Shown here in pieces: positions 1 to 5,723 of a stretch of 8,773 nucleotides of DNA. The position numbers and the translations under genes are program-made. The notes beneath the pieces are model-generated. The model made no database searches, was not told the DNA's origin, and saw only the letters and a program-made list of their open reading frames with translations. The stretch covers positions 1 to 8,773 of the forward strand of contig JAFDAP010000051.1 in the NCBI GenBank assembly GCA_019313765.1. The letters run 5' to 3'. Every line of letters starts with the position of its first letter. Positions within the stretch are counted from its first letter, which is position 1. This stretch comes from Deltaproteobacteria bacterium. Its GTDB lineage: Bacteria > Desulfobacterota > DSM-4660 > Desulfatiglandales > Desulfatiglandaceae.

Positions 1-113
1 TCGGTAATGCAGGTGGTATCGATTTTGAGTTCAATGGTAAAAAGATTCAGAATCTCGGTCGGACCGGACAGGTAGTTCGTCTGAGATTTCCGGAAGACAT
101 AAGCTCACAGTAA
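1..113 (+). CDS. rodZ: RodZ-like protein, C-terminal fragment (5' end outside window)
   Basis: The reading frame is open from base 3 and gives 36 residues ending in TAA at 111-113. It starts GNAGGIDFEFNGK, continues with a leucine-glycine turn and ends near GQVVRLRFPED. This matches the C-terminal periplasmic domain (DUF4115) of RodZ-type proteins, where a glycine-rich 'GNAGG' turn, an 'NGK' turn and a final 'RLRFP' strand are typical. RodZ is an inner-membrane protein with a cytoplasmic helix-turn-helix that links MreB to the cell-wall elongation machinery. The helix-turn-helix and transmembrane parts lie upstream of the window, so the call rests only on the last beta strands. A related DUF4115 protein that is not a true RodZ cannot be excluded. 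Confidence 0.75.
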   Translation, partial: GNAGGIDFEFNGKKIQNLGRTGQVVRLRFPEDISSQ

Positions 114-118
114 AAATC

Positions 119-140
119 CTGGCCCAGAGGACCAGATTTT
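119..140 (+). terminator. Weak possible terminator after rodZ
   Basis: CTGG (119-122) can pair with CCAG (132-135). One mismatch and a CC/GG pair extend the stem around an AGA loop, and TTTT follows at 137-140. It lies 5 bases after the rodZ-like stop codon. The stem is short and imperfect, so position is the main support. Confidence 0.25.
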
Positions 141-206
141 CAATGGAAAATAAATAGGGGGGATGAGACCTGGCTTCAATCCGAATTTTTTGATGAGTTA
201 CTCTAG

Positions 207-438
207 ACAGACCTCGAAAATTTTTGCTGATTTTGGGGTAATATTTTGGACAAAAGGGTGCGTTTCTAACTCAAGATTTGGGTTCAAGGTTCAGGGTTCA
301 CCGTTCAGGGGTTAAAACCTTTGAACCGTTGAACCCTGAACCTCATAACCCAGACCGACCTGATGTCCATTTTTTGAGCAAAGTCCTAAAAACTATGGGG
401 ATTGCAGTCACTAAATAAATAGTTTTTACGAGGTCTGT
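207..438. repeat. Candidate palindromic (MITE-like) repeat element
   Basis: ACAGACCTCG at 207-216 is the perfect reverse complement of CGAGGTCTGT at 429-438, and three more bases match beyond one mismatch. Inside it, TTTGCT (223-228) pairs with AGCAAA (377-382), TGGACA (247-252) pairs with TGTCCA (364-369), and a strong hairpin occupies 279-352. All pairs are nested in consistent order, so the 232-bp block can fold as one palindrome. That is the layout of a small non-autonomous element. It encodes no credible protein and I see no convincing target-site duplication. Its right end lies 33 bases before the chosen tyrS start, so it forms most of the tyrS leader. Whether it is mobile is inference. 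Confidence 0.4.
279..352. repeat. Strong hairpin with arms of 7-bp units
   Basis: The left arm is a degenerate heptanucleotide array: GGTTCAA (281-287), GGTTCAG (288-294), GGTTCAC (295-301), CGTTCAG (302-308). The right arm carries the complementary units, read as TTGAACC and CTGAACC. GGTTCAGGGTTCA at 288-300 pairs perfectly with 330-342. The stem extends inward (301-307 with 322-328, one mismatch) and outward (TGGGTT 279-284 with AACCCA 347-352, across a small internal loop). No T-run follows, so it is not a standard intrinsic terminator. A related single arm occurs at 5665-5681. Confidence 0.7.
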
Positions 439-447
439 AAGAATATG

Positions 448-466
448 AAAGGAGGCGTTCACAGGA
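448..466 (+). promoter_or_regulatory. Ribosome-binding region deciding the tyrS start
   Basis: There are two Shine-Dalgarno-like stretches. AAAGGAGG at 448-455 is near perfect, but lies 16 bases before the GTG at 472 and downstream of the in-frame ATG at 445. AGGA at 463-466 is weaker but lies 5 bases before the GTG. Both favour initiation at GTG 472 over ATG 445. The stronger site at the unusual distance could act as a standby site (inference). Confidence 0.5.
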
Positions 467-471
467 ATAAA

Positions 472-1701
472 GTGGAAAACGTTTTTGATACCTTCGAGGC
501 AAGAAGTTTTATTGAACAGGCTACGGACAGGGACCTGGTGCGGGAGCTTTTGCAGGACCCAACGACCTGCTACATCGGTTTTGACCCGACCGCCAGTAGT
601 TTTCATGTCGGCAGCCTCCTGCCTATTATGGCATTGGTCCATATGCAGCGGGCGGGACACAGGCCGATCGCCGTCATTGGCGGGGGCACAGGTCTTGTAG
701 GGGATCCCAGCGGAAAAACGGAAATGCGTCCCATAATGAAGCGTGAAGAAATTGATAAGAATGCCGAGGCCCTTAAGAAACAGCTCTCCCGTTTTATAGA
801 TTTTGGCGATGAAAAAGCAATCATGGTCAATAATGCCGACTGGCTGACAAATCTCGGTTATATAGATTTCCTGAGAGACATTGGCAAGCACTTCAGCGTC
901 AACAGAATGTTGGCCGCAGAAAGTTACCGGATAAGGTTGGAGACCGGGTTGAATTTTATAGAATTCAATTACATGCTCCTTCAGGCATACGACTTCTGGC
1001 ACCTGTTCAAACATTACAACTGCCGTCTCCAAATGGGTGGAAACGATCAATGGGGCAACATACTTGCGGGCGCGGACCTCACAAGACGGCTTGGCGGTAA
1101 AACCGTTCACGGCCTGACCTTTCCCCTTTTGACCACGTCTGCGGGCATAAAGATGGGCAAGACCCACAAAGGTGCGGTCTGGCTTGACCCGGAACTGACA
1201 TCACCTTATGGCTACTATCAGTACTGGATCAATCAGGACGACCTTGATATTGAGCGTTTTTTGGCCCTTTTCACGCTTCTCCCCTTAGATGAGATAAGGC
1301 GGCTGGGGGCCTTGAAAGGATCGGATATCAGAGAGGCAAAAGAAGTGTTGGCCTATGAGACGACCAAACTGTGCCACGGCCAAAAAGAGGCGGATCTGGC
1401 CCGTCAGGCCTCTAAGGGTTTGTTTGGGCCTGATAAATCCATGGCTTCTGAAGCTGCTCCTAATTATGCCATAAACACGGAAGTTCTCGAAAAGGGTATC
1501 CCTGCTTACATCCTCTTTGAAAAAGCGGGCATGTGCAAGACCCGGGGGGAGGCCCGCCGGCTCATTTCCCAAGGAGGGGGATACCTTAATGACCAAAGGC
1601 TCCAGGTTTTCGACCAGGTAATCGACTTAAAAGACATGAAAAACGACTCCCTGCTTTTAAGGGCAGGCAAGAAGAGATATATGAGAATTACCGTGGGTTG
1701 A
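472..1701 (+). CDS. tyrS: Tyrosyl-tRNA synthetase
   Basis: This class I aminoacyl-tRNA synthetase charges tRNA-Tyr with tyrosine in the cytoplasm. From GTG 472 the protein has 409 residues, close to the E. coli enzyme (about 424). In order one sees the YIGFDPTA strand, the HIGH-type motif HVG at residues 45-47, the nucleotide-side GGGTG and GDPSGK segments, the tyrosine-pocket helix LLQAYDF, GGNDQWGN, the KMSKS-type loop KMGKT at 227-231, and a C-terminal S4 RNA-binding domain from about residue 342. All signature motifs are intact. An ATG at 445 would add nine residues (MKGGVHRNK) with no family counterpart, and those codons contain the Shine-Dalgarno sequence, so GTG 472 is preferred. It stands alone: about 360 bases separate it from rodZ and 301 from rpoH. 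I see no T-box leader; the leader is largely repeat sequence. Confidence 0.96.
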   Translation: MENVFDTFEARSFIEQATDRDLVRELLQDPTTCYIGFDPTASSFHVGSLLPIMALVHMQRAGHRPIAVIGGGTGLVGDPSGKTEMRPIMKREEIDKNAEALKKQLSRFIDFGDEKAIMVNNADWLTNLGYIDFLRDIGKHFSVNRMLAAESYRIRLETGLNFIEFNYMLLQAYDFWHLFKHYNCRLQMGGNDQWGNILAGADLTRRLGGKTVHGLTFPLLTTSAGIKMGKTHKGAVWLDPELTSPYGYYQYWINQDDLDIERFLALFTLLPLDEIRRLGALKGSDIREAKEVLAYETTKLCHGQKEADLARQASKGLFGPDKSMASEAAPNYAINTEVLEKGIPAYILFEKAGMCKTRGEARRLISQGGGYLNDQRLQVFDQVIDLKDMKNDSLLLRAGKKRYMRITVG

Positions 1702-1811
1702 AGGGTTGAACACGCCCAATCCCGAACTTAGGGACTGCGCCCCAATTGGAATGATGGAATGATGGAATAGTGGGCTTTGGAAGAATGGAGAAGTGGGTTA
1801 TGATAAAATGC

Positions 1812-1835
1812 ATCTTGACAATGATCTTGACAATG
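1812..1835 (+). repeat. Perfect 12-bp tandem duplication carrying two -35 boxes
   Basis: ATCTTGACAATG occurs twice in a row (1812-1823 and 1824-1835), so the hexamer TTGACA appears at 1815-1820 and 1827-1832. Only the second copy lies at a workable distance from a -10-like hexamer. Confidence 0.8.
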
Positions 1836-1854
1836 AAGACAGAATATTTATAAA
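1827..1854 (+). promoter_or_regulatory. Candidate sigma-70-type promoter for rpoH
   Basis: TTGACA (1827-1832, exact consensus) is followed after 16 bases by TATAAA (1849-1854). Transcription would start near 1861 and give a leader of about 140 bases before the rpoH ATG. That leader would contain the right repeat cluster and the 1938-1994 stem. It would drive rpoH, the TPR gene and the lolB-like gene together. The spacer is one base short of ideal and the area is A+T-rich, so chance matches are possible. Confidence 0.5.
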
Positions 1855-1937
1855 AAATAATGCAATTCCTTTGAAAACCAACATTCCATTATTCCACCCT
1901 TCCATTATTCCATGTGTGATGCAGAAACCCAGAGCAT

Positions 1938-1994
1938 CAATAAATCGCTTTGTTTTCAGTAAATTGTAGAATTTCCGAGACGTTGGATTTATTG
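1938..1994 (+). promoter_or_regulatory. Stem in the rpoH leader covering the ribosome-binding region
   Basis: CAATAAATC (1938-1946) is the perfect reverse complement of GATTTATTG (1986-1994). A second small hairpin, AAATT (1961-1965) with AATTT (1970-1974), sits in the loop. The downstream strand lies 9 to 17 bases before the rpoH ATG, where a ribosome would bind. Seven of the nine pairs are A-U, so the stem would be weak and heat-labile. E. coli rpoH translation is known to be controlled by melting of mRNA structure. Similar control here is inference, because the stem is in a different place and no strong Shine-Dalgarno is visible. Confidence 0.35.
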
Positions 1995-2002
1995 TACGGC
2001 AT

Positions 2003-2980
2003 ATGAAAAGAAAATCAGTAAAAAAACAAAACACAAAACAGTCTGGTAAGCCGAATTCCGATCATCCCGTTTCCGGCCCGCTTGACCTTGCCCCTGTGGT
2101 TCAGACCGAGGAAAAGGCATTAGTCCCCTATGATCCTCTCCAGATGTACCTCCTTGAGATAAAAGGGCACAAACTGCTGACCAGAGAAGAGGAAAAGGAG
2201 CTGGCCATAAGGGTCAGGGAAAAAGAAGACGAAAAGGCCGCTTACACGCTCATTACATCCAATCTCAGGCTGGTTGTAAAAATTGCCATGGATTTCCATC
2301 GGTACTGGGCAAAAAATCTGTTAGACCTGATCCAGGAAGGGAATGTGGGCCTTTTGCAGGCCGTCAAAAAATTCGATCCTTATCGCGGCATAAAATTCTC
2401 TTATTACGCCTCATTCTGGATCAAGGCCTATATGCTGAAATTCATCATGGACAACTGGAAACTGGTCAAAATCGGAACCACCCAGAGCCAGCGCAAATTG
2501 TTCTTTAACCTGGCCAAAGAAAGAGACAAACTGATCGCCGAGGGTTTCGCCCCTGAACCTAAGCTTTTGGCTGAACGCCTTGATGTTAAGGAAGAGGAAG
2601 TTGTGGAAATGAGCCAGCGCCTTGGCGGGTGGGAAATCTCCCTGAGTTCTCCTGTGTCCGATGATTCGCGAGAGACATATGGCGCCTTCTTGCCCAAACA
2701 GGAAAGAAGTATTGACGAGAGGCTATCTGAGGCTCAGACACGGAAACTCCTCACGGAAAAGCTTCAAGAATTCAGAAAGACGCTTTCCGGAAAAGAGGCC
2801 GACATCTTTGACAATCGAATTATGGCGGAGGAACCCTTGACTCTCCGGGAACTTGGAGATAAATACCGCATCTCACGGGAAAGGGTCAGACAAATCCAGG
2901 AAAAAATAACAAAAAAGATCAAGAAATGGCTTGAGGAAAAAATCCCGGATTTTGAAGACCTATATTCAAACATTAATTAA
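2003..2980 (+). CDS. rpoH: RNA polymerase sigma-32 (heat-shock) factor
   Basis: RpoH directs RNA polymerase to heat-shock promoters (chaperones, proteases). The 325-residue protein has sigma-70-family regions in order: region 1.2 from about residue 43 (DPLQMYLLEI), region 2 with NLRLVVKIAMDF, DLIQEGNVGLLQAVKKFDP and the -10-reading segment FSYYASFWIKAYM, and region 4.2 with a helix-turn-helix at about 279-299 (LTLRELGDKY, then ISRERVRQIQ). The deciding feature is the RpoH box QRKLFFNL at 163-170, diagnostic of sigma-32 and absent from RpoD and RpoS. The first 40 residues are lysine-rich and low in complexity, longer than in E. coli (284 residues in all). ATG 2003 is the only start before the upstream in-frame stop at 1967. 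It has no good Shine-Dalgarno, so translation may be weak or structure-controlled. The next gene begins 16 bases after the stop, suggesting one operon. Confidence 0.95.
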   Translation: MKRKSVKKQNTKQSGKPNSDHPVSGPLDLAPVVQTEEKALVPYDPLQMYLLEIKGHKLLTREEEKELAIRVREKEDEKAAYTLITSNLRLVVKIAMDFHRYWAKNLLDLIQEGNVGLLQAVKKFDPYRGIKFSYYASFWIKAYMLKFIMDNWKLVKIGTTQSQRKLFFNLAKERDKLIAEGFAPEPKLLAERLDVKEEEVVEMSQRLGGWEISLSSPVSDDSRETYGAFLPKQERSIDERLSEAQTRKLLTEKLQEFRKTLSGKEADIFDNRIMAEEPLTLRELGDKYRISRERVRQIQEKITKKIKKWLEEKIPDFEDLYSNIN

Positions 2981-2996
2981 TAAAGGCCGCGACACA

Positions 2997-4781
2997 ATGG
3001 AAACAAAACCCGCAACCCGCAATAAGTCGACAACGGTCCGGTACTTGAGGCCGGCTCATGTTCTTGTCCTGTTTATTCTTATGGGATTCTTCCCGGCATG
3101 CGCATGGCGTACATCCGAAATTGCACCGGTGGAGTCTCCCGCAATTCCTGCACAGCAAGAAATTTCCTCACAAGAACAGGCCATTCGGCAAGCCTATAAA
3201 AACTATACATCGGCCTCCATTGCCATATCTCAGGGCAATTATAAAAAGGCGCGGGAATATCTTTCCATTGCCATTGACAAAGACCCCGGATCTTTTTACC
3301 TGTCCCGGAAAATGGCCCTGCTTTTGAAAAAGCTGAAAGACTACCGCGCTGCTCTGGGGTATGCGCTCAAATGCCTGGATCTTGATCCTGAAGATTTAGA
3401 TAGTCGTATGTTGTTAGCAGATCTTTACGGCCTTATGGGTAACGATGACCTGGCCATTGAACAATACGACAAAGCCCTCGACCTTGATCCGGAAAACCAG
3501 AGGATCAGGCTCCTGATTACCACCATTCTGATTAAGAAGGGCCAATTCCCTAAGGCGCTTATCCACTTAGACAGACTAATCGAGCAGAACCCCGATCTGG
3601 TCATTGCCCATTACTACAAAGGGAGAATTTACTTAGAGCTTAACCGTCACAACAAAGCAGAAGATGCCTTCCTCGAGGCACTGAGGCTCAATAAACGCCT
3701 GGAACCGGCCCTGTTCGACCTGGCAACGCTTTATCAAATGATGGAAAGATCCGTGGATGCGATCGAGACCTATGAAAAGCTGTTAGAATTCTACCCTCAT
3801 AATGTGGGGGGCAGGGAAAGGCTCCTGAATCTCTATTTCAAGCTTGGCATGAAAAAAAAGGCTGAGCAACAAATAGAAAAAATCAAAGAGCTTTCCAAAC
3901 CGGGAGAACCGGTCAGGCAGGCATTGGGGCTCTTATATCTAAAGCAGGGAAGGCTAAATGAATCCATTGAAGAATTAAGCCTGACCGTTTCCGCATTTCC
4001 GGACGATCATAAATCCAGATACTATCTGGCCTCTGCCTATGAAGAAAAAGGGGACAATGATAATGCGCTGAAACACTTCAGGCTGATCAAGCCGAAATCA
4101 AAATATTATATCAATGCCCAGTTGCACATTGCATTCATTCTTGAAACCCGGAAACAATACGACGAATCCATCGCCGTTCTTGAAAAGGCCCTTGCCCTGA
4201 AAAAAGGGCAAATTGAGCTTTATCTGATGTTGGGATCCCTTTATGAAACAAAAAAGGAATATGAAAAAGGCATAGAGGTTGTCAAGAAGGGCCTGGAGCA
4301 GGATGAGAAGAACATAGATCTTATTTTCCGCTTAGGCGTTATCTTAGACAAGAACGGTAAAAAGGAATCGTGTATCGAGCAAATGAGAAGGATACTGGAT
4401 ATCAACCCGGATCATGCGGACGCTTTGAACTACATAGGATATACATTTGCTGATCAGGGCATTAAACTGGATGAGGCCATGGATTTGATCCAAAAGGCAC
4501 TAAAAATAAAGCCTGAAAGCGGCTATATCATAGACAGCCTGGGATGGGTCTACTTCCAGAAAGGATTATACGATAAGGCCCTCCACTACCTTGAAAAAGC
4601 GTCAAAACTGACACCTGATCCCACCATCCATGAACACTTAGGAGATGTCTACCTCAGGAAAGAAAAACCCAAAAAGGCCCTTGACAATTACCAAAAGGCC
4701 CTTTCTAAAAATCATCCTGAACAAGAAAAGATAAAAAAGAAGATCATTGAGATCAAAAAACTCCTGAAACAGAAGGATTGA
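2997..4781 (+). CDS. TPR-repeat outer-membrane lipoprotein, LbcA-like
   Basis: From ATG 2997 the protein has 594 residues. An N-terminal basic stretch and hydrophobic segment (about 20-33) end in FFPAC with Cys35, which reads as a lipoprotein signal though the lipobox is non-canonical (Pro at -2). No Asp follows the Cys, consistent with outer-membrane sorting. From about residue 60 to the end I count about 15 consecutive TPR units of about 34 residues, many ending in a DP or NP turn. The last three (ALNYIGYTFADQGI, DSLGWVYFQKGLYDKAL, EHLGDVYLRK) are the best conserved. TPR arrays are protein-docking scaffolds. The same order, TPR lipoprotein then lolB, occurs in Pseudomonas, where the TPR protein LbcA recruits the periplasmic protease CtpA. 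An equivalent role here is inference. The frame is open back to a TTG at 2931 inside rpoH, but that start would put 22 extra residues before the signal. The stop overlaps the next start by 3 to 4 bases. Confidence 0.88.
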   Translation: METKPATRNKSTTVRYLRPAHVLVLFILMGFFPACAWRTSEIAPVESPAIPAQQEISSQEQAIRQAYKNYTSASIAISQGNYKKAREYLSIAIDKDPGSFYLSRKMALLLKKLKDYRAALGYALKCLDLDPEDLDSRMLLADLYGLMGNDDLAIEQYDKALDLDPENQRIRLLITTILIKKGQFPKALIHLDRLIEQNPDLVIAHYYKGRIYLELNRHNKAEDAFLEALRLNKRLEPALFDLATLYQMMERSVDAIETYEKLLEFYPHNVGGRERLLNLYFKLGMKKKAEQQIEKIKELSKPGEPVRQALGLLYLKQGRLNESIEELSLTVSAFPDDHKSRYYLASAYEEKGDNDNALKHFRLIKPKSKYYINAQLHIAFILETRKQYDESIAVLEKALALKKGQIELYLMLGSLYETKKEYEKGIEVVKKGLEQDEKNIDLIFRLGVILDKNGKKESCIEQMRRILDINPDHADALNYIGYTFADQGIKLDEAMDLIQKALKIKPESGYIIDSLGWVYFQKGLYDKALHYLEKASKLTPDPTIHEHLGDVYLRKEKPKKALDNYQKALSKNHPEQEKIKKKIIEIKKLLKQKD

Positions 4782-5557
4782 ATATTTTCAAGCCAAATAG
4801 AATTCCAATATCGCTTCTGGTCCTTTTCCTCTTCCAGTCATGTGCCCCGGTCCCGGTAAAACCGCCTCCTTCACCCTACGGCCATCAGGAGATTGCCCGT
4901 ATTATTTCCGGATTCAGGGAACAGGAAACTCGAGTGGTTACCTTTTTTTCATCAGGCCGATTGTCCGTAGAAACCAAAGGTTCCGAATCCAGCTCAAACA
5001 TACTGATCGTTGGCAGCAAAAATCCCTTCAAGCTAAGAATCGAGCTAACCCATGCCTGGGGCCGGCCCCTCCTGCATATCATGATCCACGACTCAGAGCT
5101 TCAAATCCTCTCCTTTACCGAGAAAAAATATTATCATGGTCACCTCGGAACTCCGGGTTCCTTGAGGTTCTTTCCCGCCCGCCTGGACCCTGATCAGGTA
5201 TGGGCCCTCTTAAGGGCCTTCCCGGCACTGTTAAAATACAGTCGGGCTGTATCGCTTAAGGGAAATCGAATCACGCTACTGAACGGAAAGGCGGAACCGG
5301 TCCAGGTCGTTGATTTGTATCAGGAAAGCTCCCTGCCCCGCCTGGTATCATTTCCCGAACAAGGCACAAAAATATCGTTTTCGGACTTTGAAAGTAACAG
5401 TGGTCTCAAATATGCGCGGAAAATAAGGCTCGATGATCCCAAAACTGAAACAATCCTGGCGCTCAAGCTAAAGCAGATGATCTTCAACAAGGCCCTTCCT
5501 GAATCGATTTTTAAACTGGAAAAACCCAAGGGTTTTGAAATGCTCCCGCTCCGCTGA
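4778..5557 (+). CDS. lolB: LolB-like outer-membrane lipoprotein
   Basis: The 259-residue product starts with a short hydrophobic signal ending in LFQSC (Cys22), an imperfect lipobox, followed by Ala-Pro and a proline-rich linker. The mature part reads as a beta-rich LolB/DUF4292-type fold: GRLSVET at about 58-64, the strand NILIVGSKNPFKLRIEL, then the GRPLLHIMIHDSELQILSF hairpin and KYYHG. LolB accepts lipoproteins from the LolA carrier and inserts them into the outer membrane. The assignment rests on this strand pattern, length and the TPR-lolB neighbourhood rather than on a catalytic motif, and divergent family members may have other lipid-binding roles. The start is unusual: TTG at 4778 overlaps the TGA of the TPR gene (TTGA), and its purine-rich AGAAGGA (4771-4777) abuts it with no spacer. 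An ATT at 4784 sits at better spacing. Expression probably depends on translational coupling. Confidence 0.72.
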   Translation: MNIFKPNRIPISLLVLFLFQSCAPVPVKPPPSPYGHQEIARIISGFREQETRVVTFFSSGRLSVETKGSESSSNILIVGSKNPFKLRIELTHAWGRPLLHIMIHDSELQILSFTEKKYYHGHLGTPGSLRFFPARLDPDQVWALLRAFPALLKYSRAVSLKGNRITLLNGKAEPVQVVDLYQESSLPRLVSFPEQGTKISFSDFESNSGLKYARKIRLDDPKTETILALKLKQMIFNKALPESIFKLEKPKGFEMLPLR

Positions 5558-5574
5558 ACCATAGTGCCCTCTCC

Positions 5575-5603
5575 TTGACACGCAATTACGCTTCTCCTAT
5601 ACT
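5575..5603 (+). promoter_or_regulatory. Near-consensus sigma-70 promoter for the msbA unit
   Basis: TTGACA (5575-5580, exact) and TATACT (5598-5603, five of six bases of TATAAT) are separated by exactly 17 bases. The first base of the -35 box is 18 bases after the lolB-like stop. A start near 5610 would leave a leader of about 115 bases before msbA. This is the best promoter match in the window and separates the rpoH and msbA units. Confidence 0.75.
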
Positions 5604-5664
5604 CCCGAAATCAAGGGAAAAGCTTGAAAAAGAGATGACAATCACATGGCTTAAAAGTTCCGTA

Positions 5665-5681
5665 TTGAACCCCTGAACCTT
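5665..5681 (+). repeat. Solo arm of the 7-bp repeat family
   Basis: TTGAACCCCTGAACCTT matches the right arm of the hairpin at 279-352 (TTGAACCCTGAACC at 329-342) with one extra C. There is no facing arm here, so it cannot form the same hairpin. It lies in the msbA leader, 43 bases before the ATG. Confidence 0.5.
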
Positions 5682-5723
5682 AAATCTGACAACCTGGGTA
5701 GCTACTACAGAAAGACCTTTAAA

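Larger units (their letters stand above)
1747..1914. repeat. Inverted clusters of an 8-bp repeat flanking the rpoH promoter region
   Basis: Left cluster, 1747-1797: TGGAATGA, TGGAATGA, TGGAATAG, a degenerate TGGGCTT unit, TGGAAGAA, TGGAGAAG, TGGG. Right cluster, 1881-1914, read on the minus strand: TGGAATAA, TGGAAGGG, TGGAATAA, TGGAATGT. The two clusters face each other across about 83 bases and could pair into a long imperfect stem. There is no T-run after either arm and no coding potential. The 83-base interior holds the candidate promoter for rpoH. It looks like a dispersed intergenic repeat, but no second copy is visible in the window. Confidence 0.6.

Noticed and set aside
163..315. 50-codon small frame after a GGGGGG run, ATG at 163
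   Set aside because: The G-run abuts the ATG with no spacer, and most of the frame consists of the palindromic repeat. The peptide has no signal, hydrophobic segment or known motif.
279..352. CRISPR-like or tRNA-like structure at the central hairpin
   Set aside because: The 7-bp units are contiguous with no spacers, and there is no cloverleaf or T-arm consensus. It is a simple inverted array.
445..471. ATG 445 as the tyrS start
   Set aside because: It adds nine residues without family counterpart and would bury the strong AAAGGAGG within the coding sequence. GTG 472 fits the family N-terminus and has AGGA at good spacing.
343..1167. 274-codon open frame on the minus strand
   Set aside because: It lies antisense to tyrS and its tail runs into the repeat element. 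The protein has no recognisable domain and tyrS is fully intact, so it is a shadow frame.
1702..1800. tyrS intrinsic terminator
   Set aside because: The repeat arms can pair, but no compact GC-rich stem followed by a T-run is present after the tyrS stop.
2931..2996. TTG 2931 as the start of the TPR protein
   Set aside because: It lies inside the 3' end of rpoH and would put 22 residues before the lipoprotein signal. ATG 2997 gives a standard signal-peptide length.
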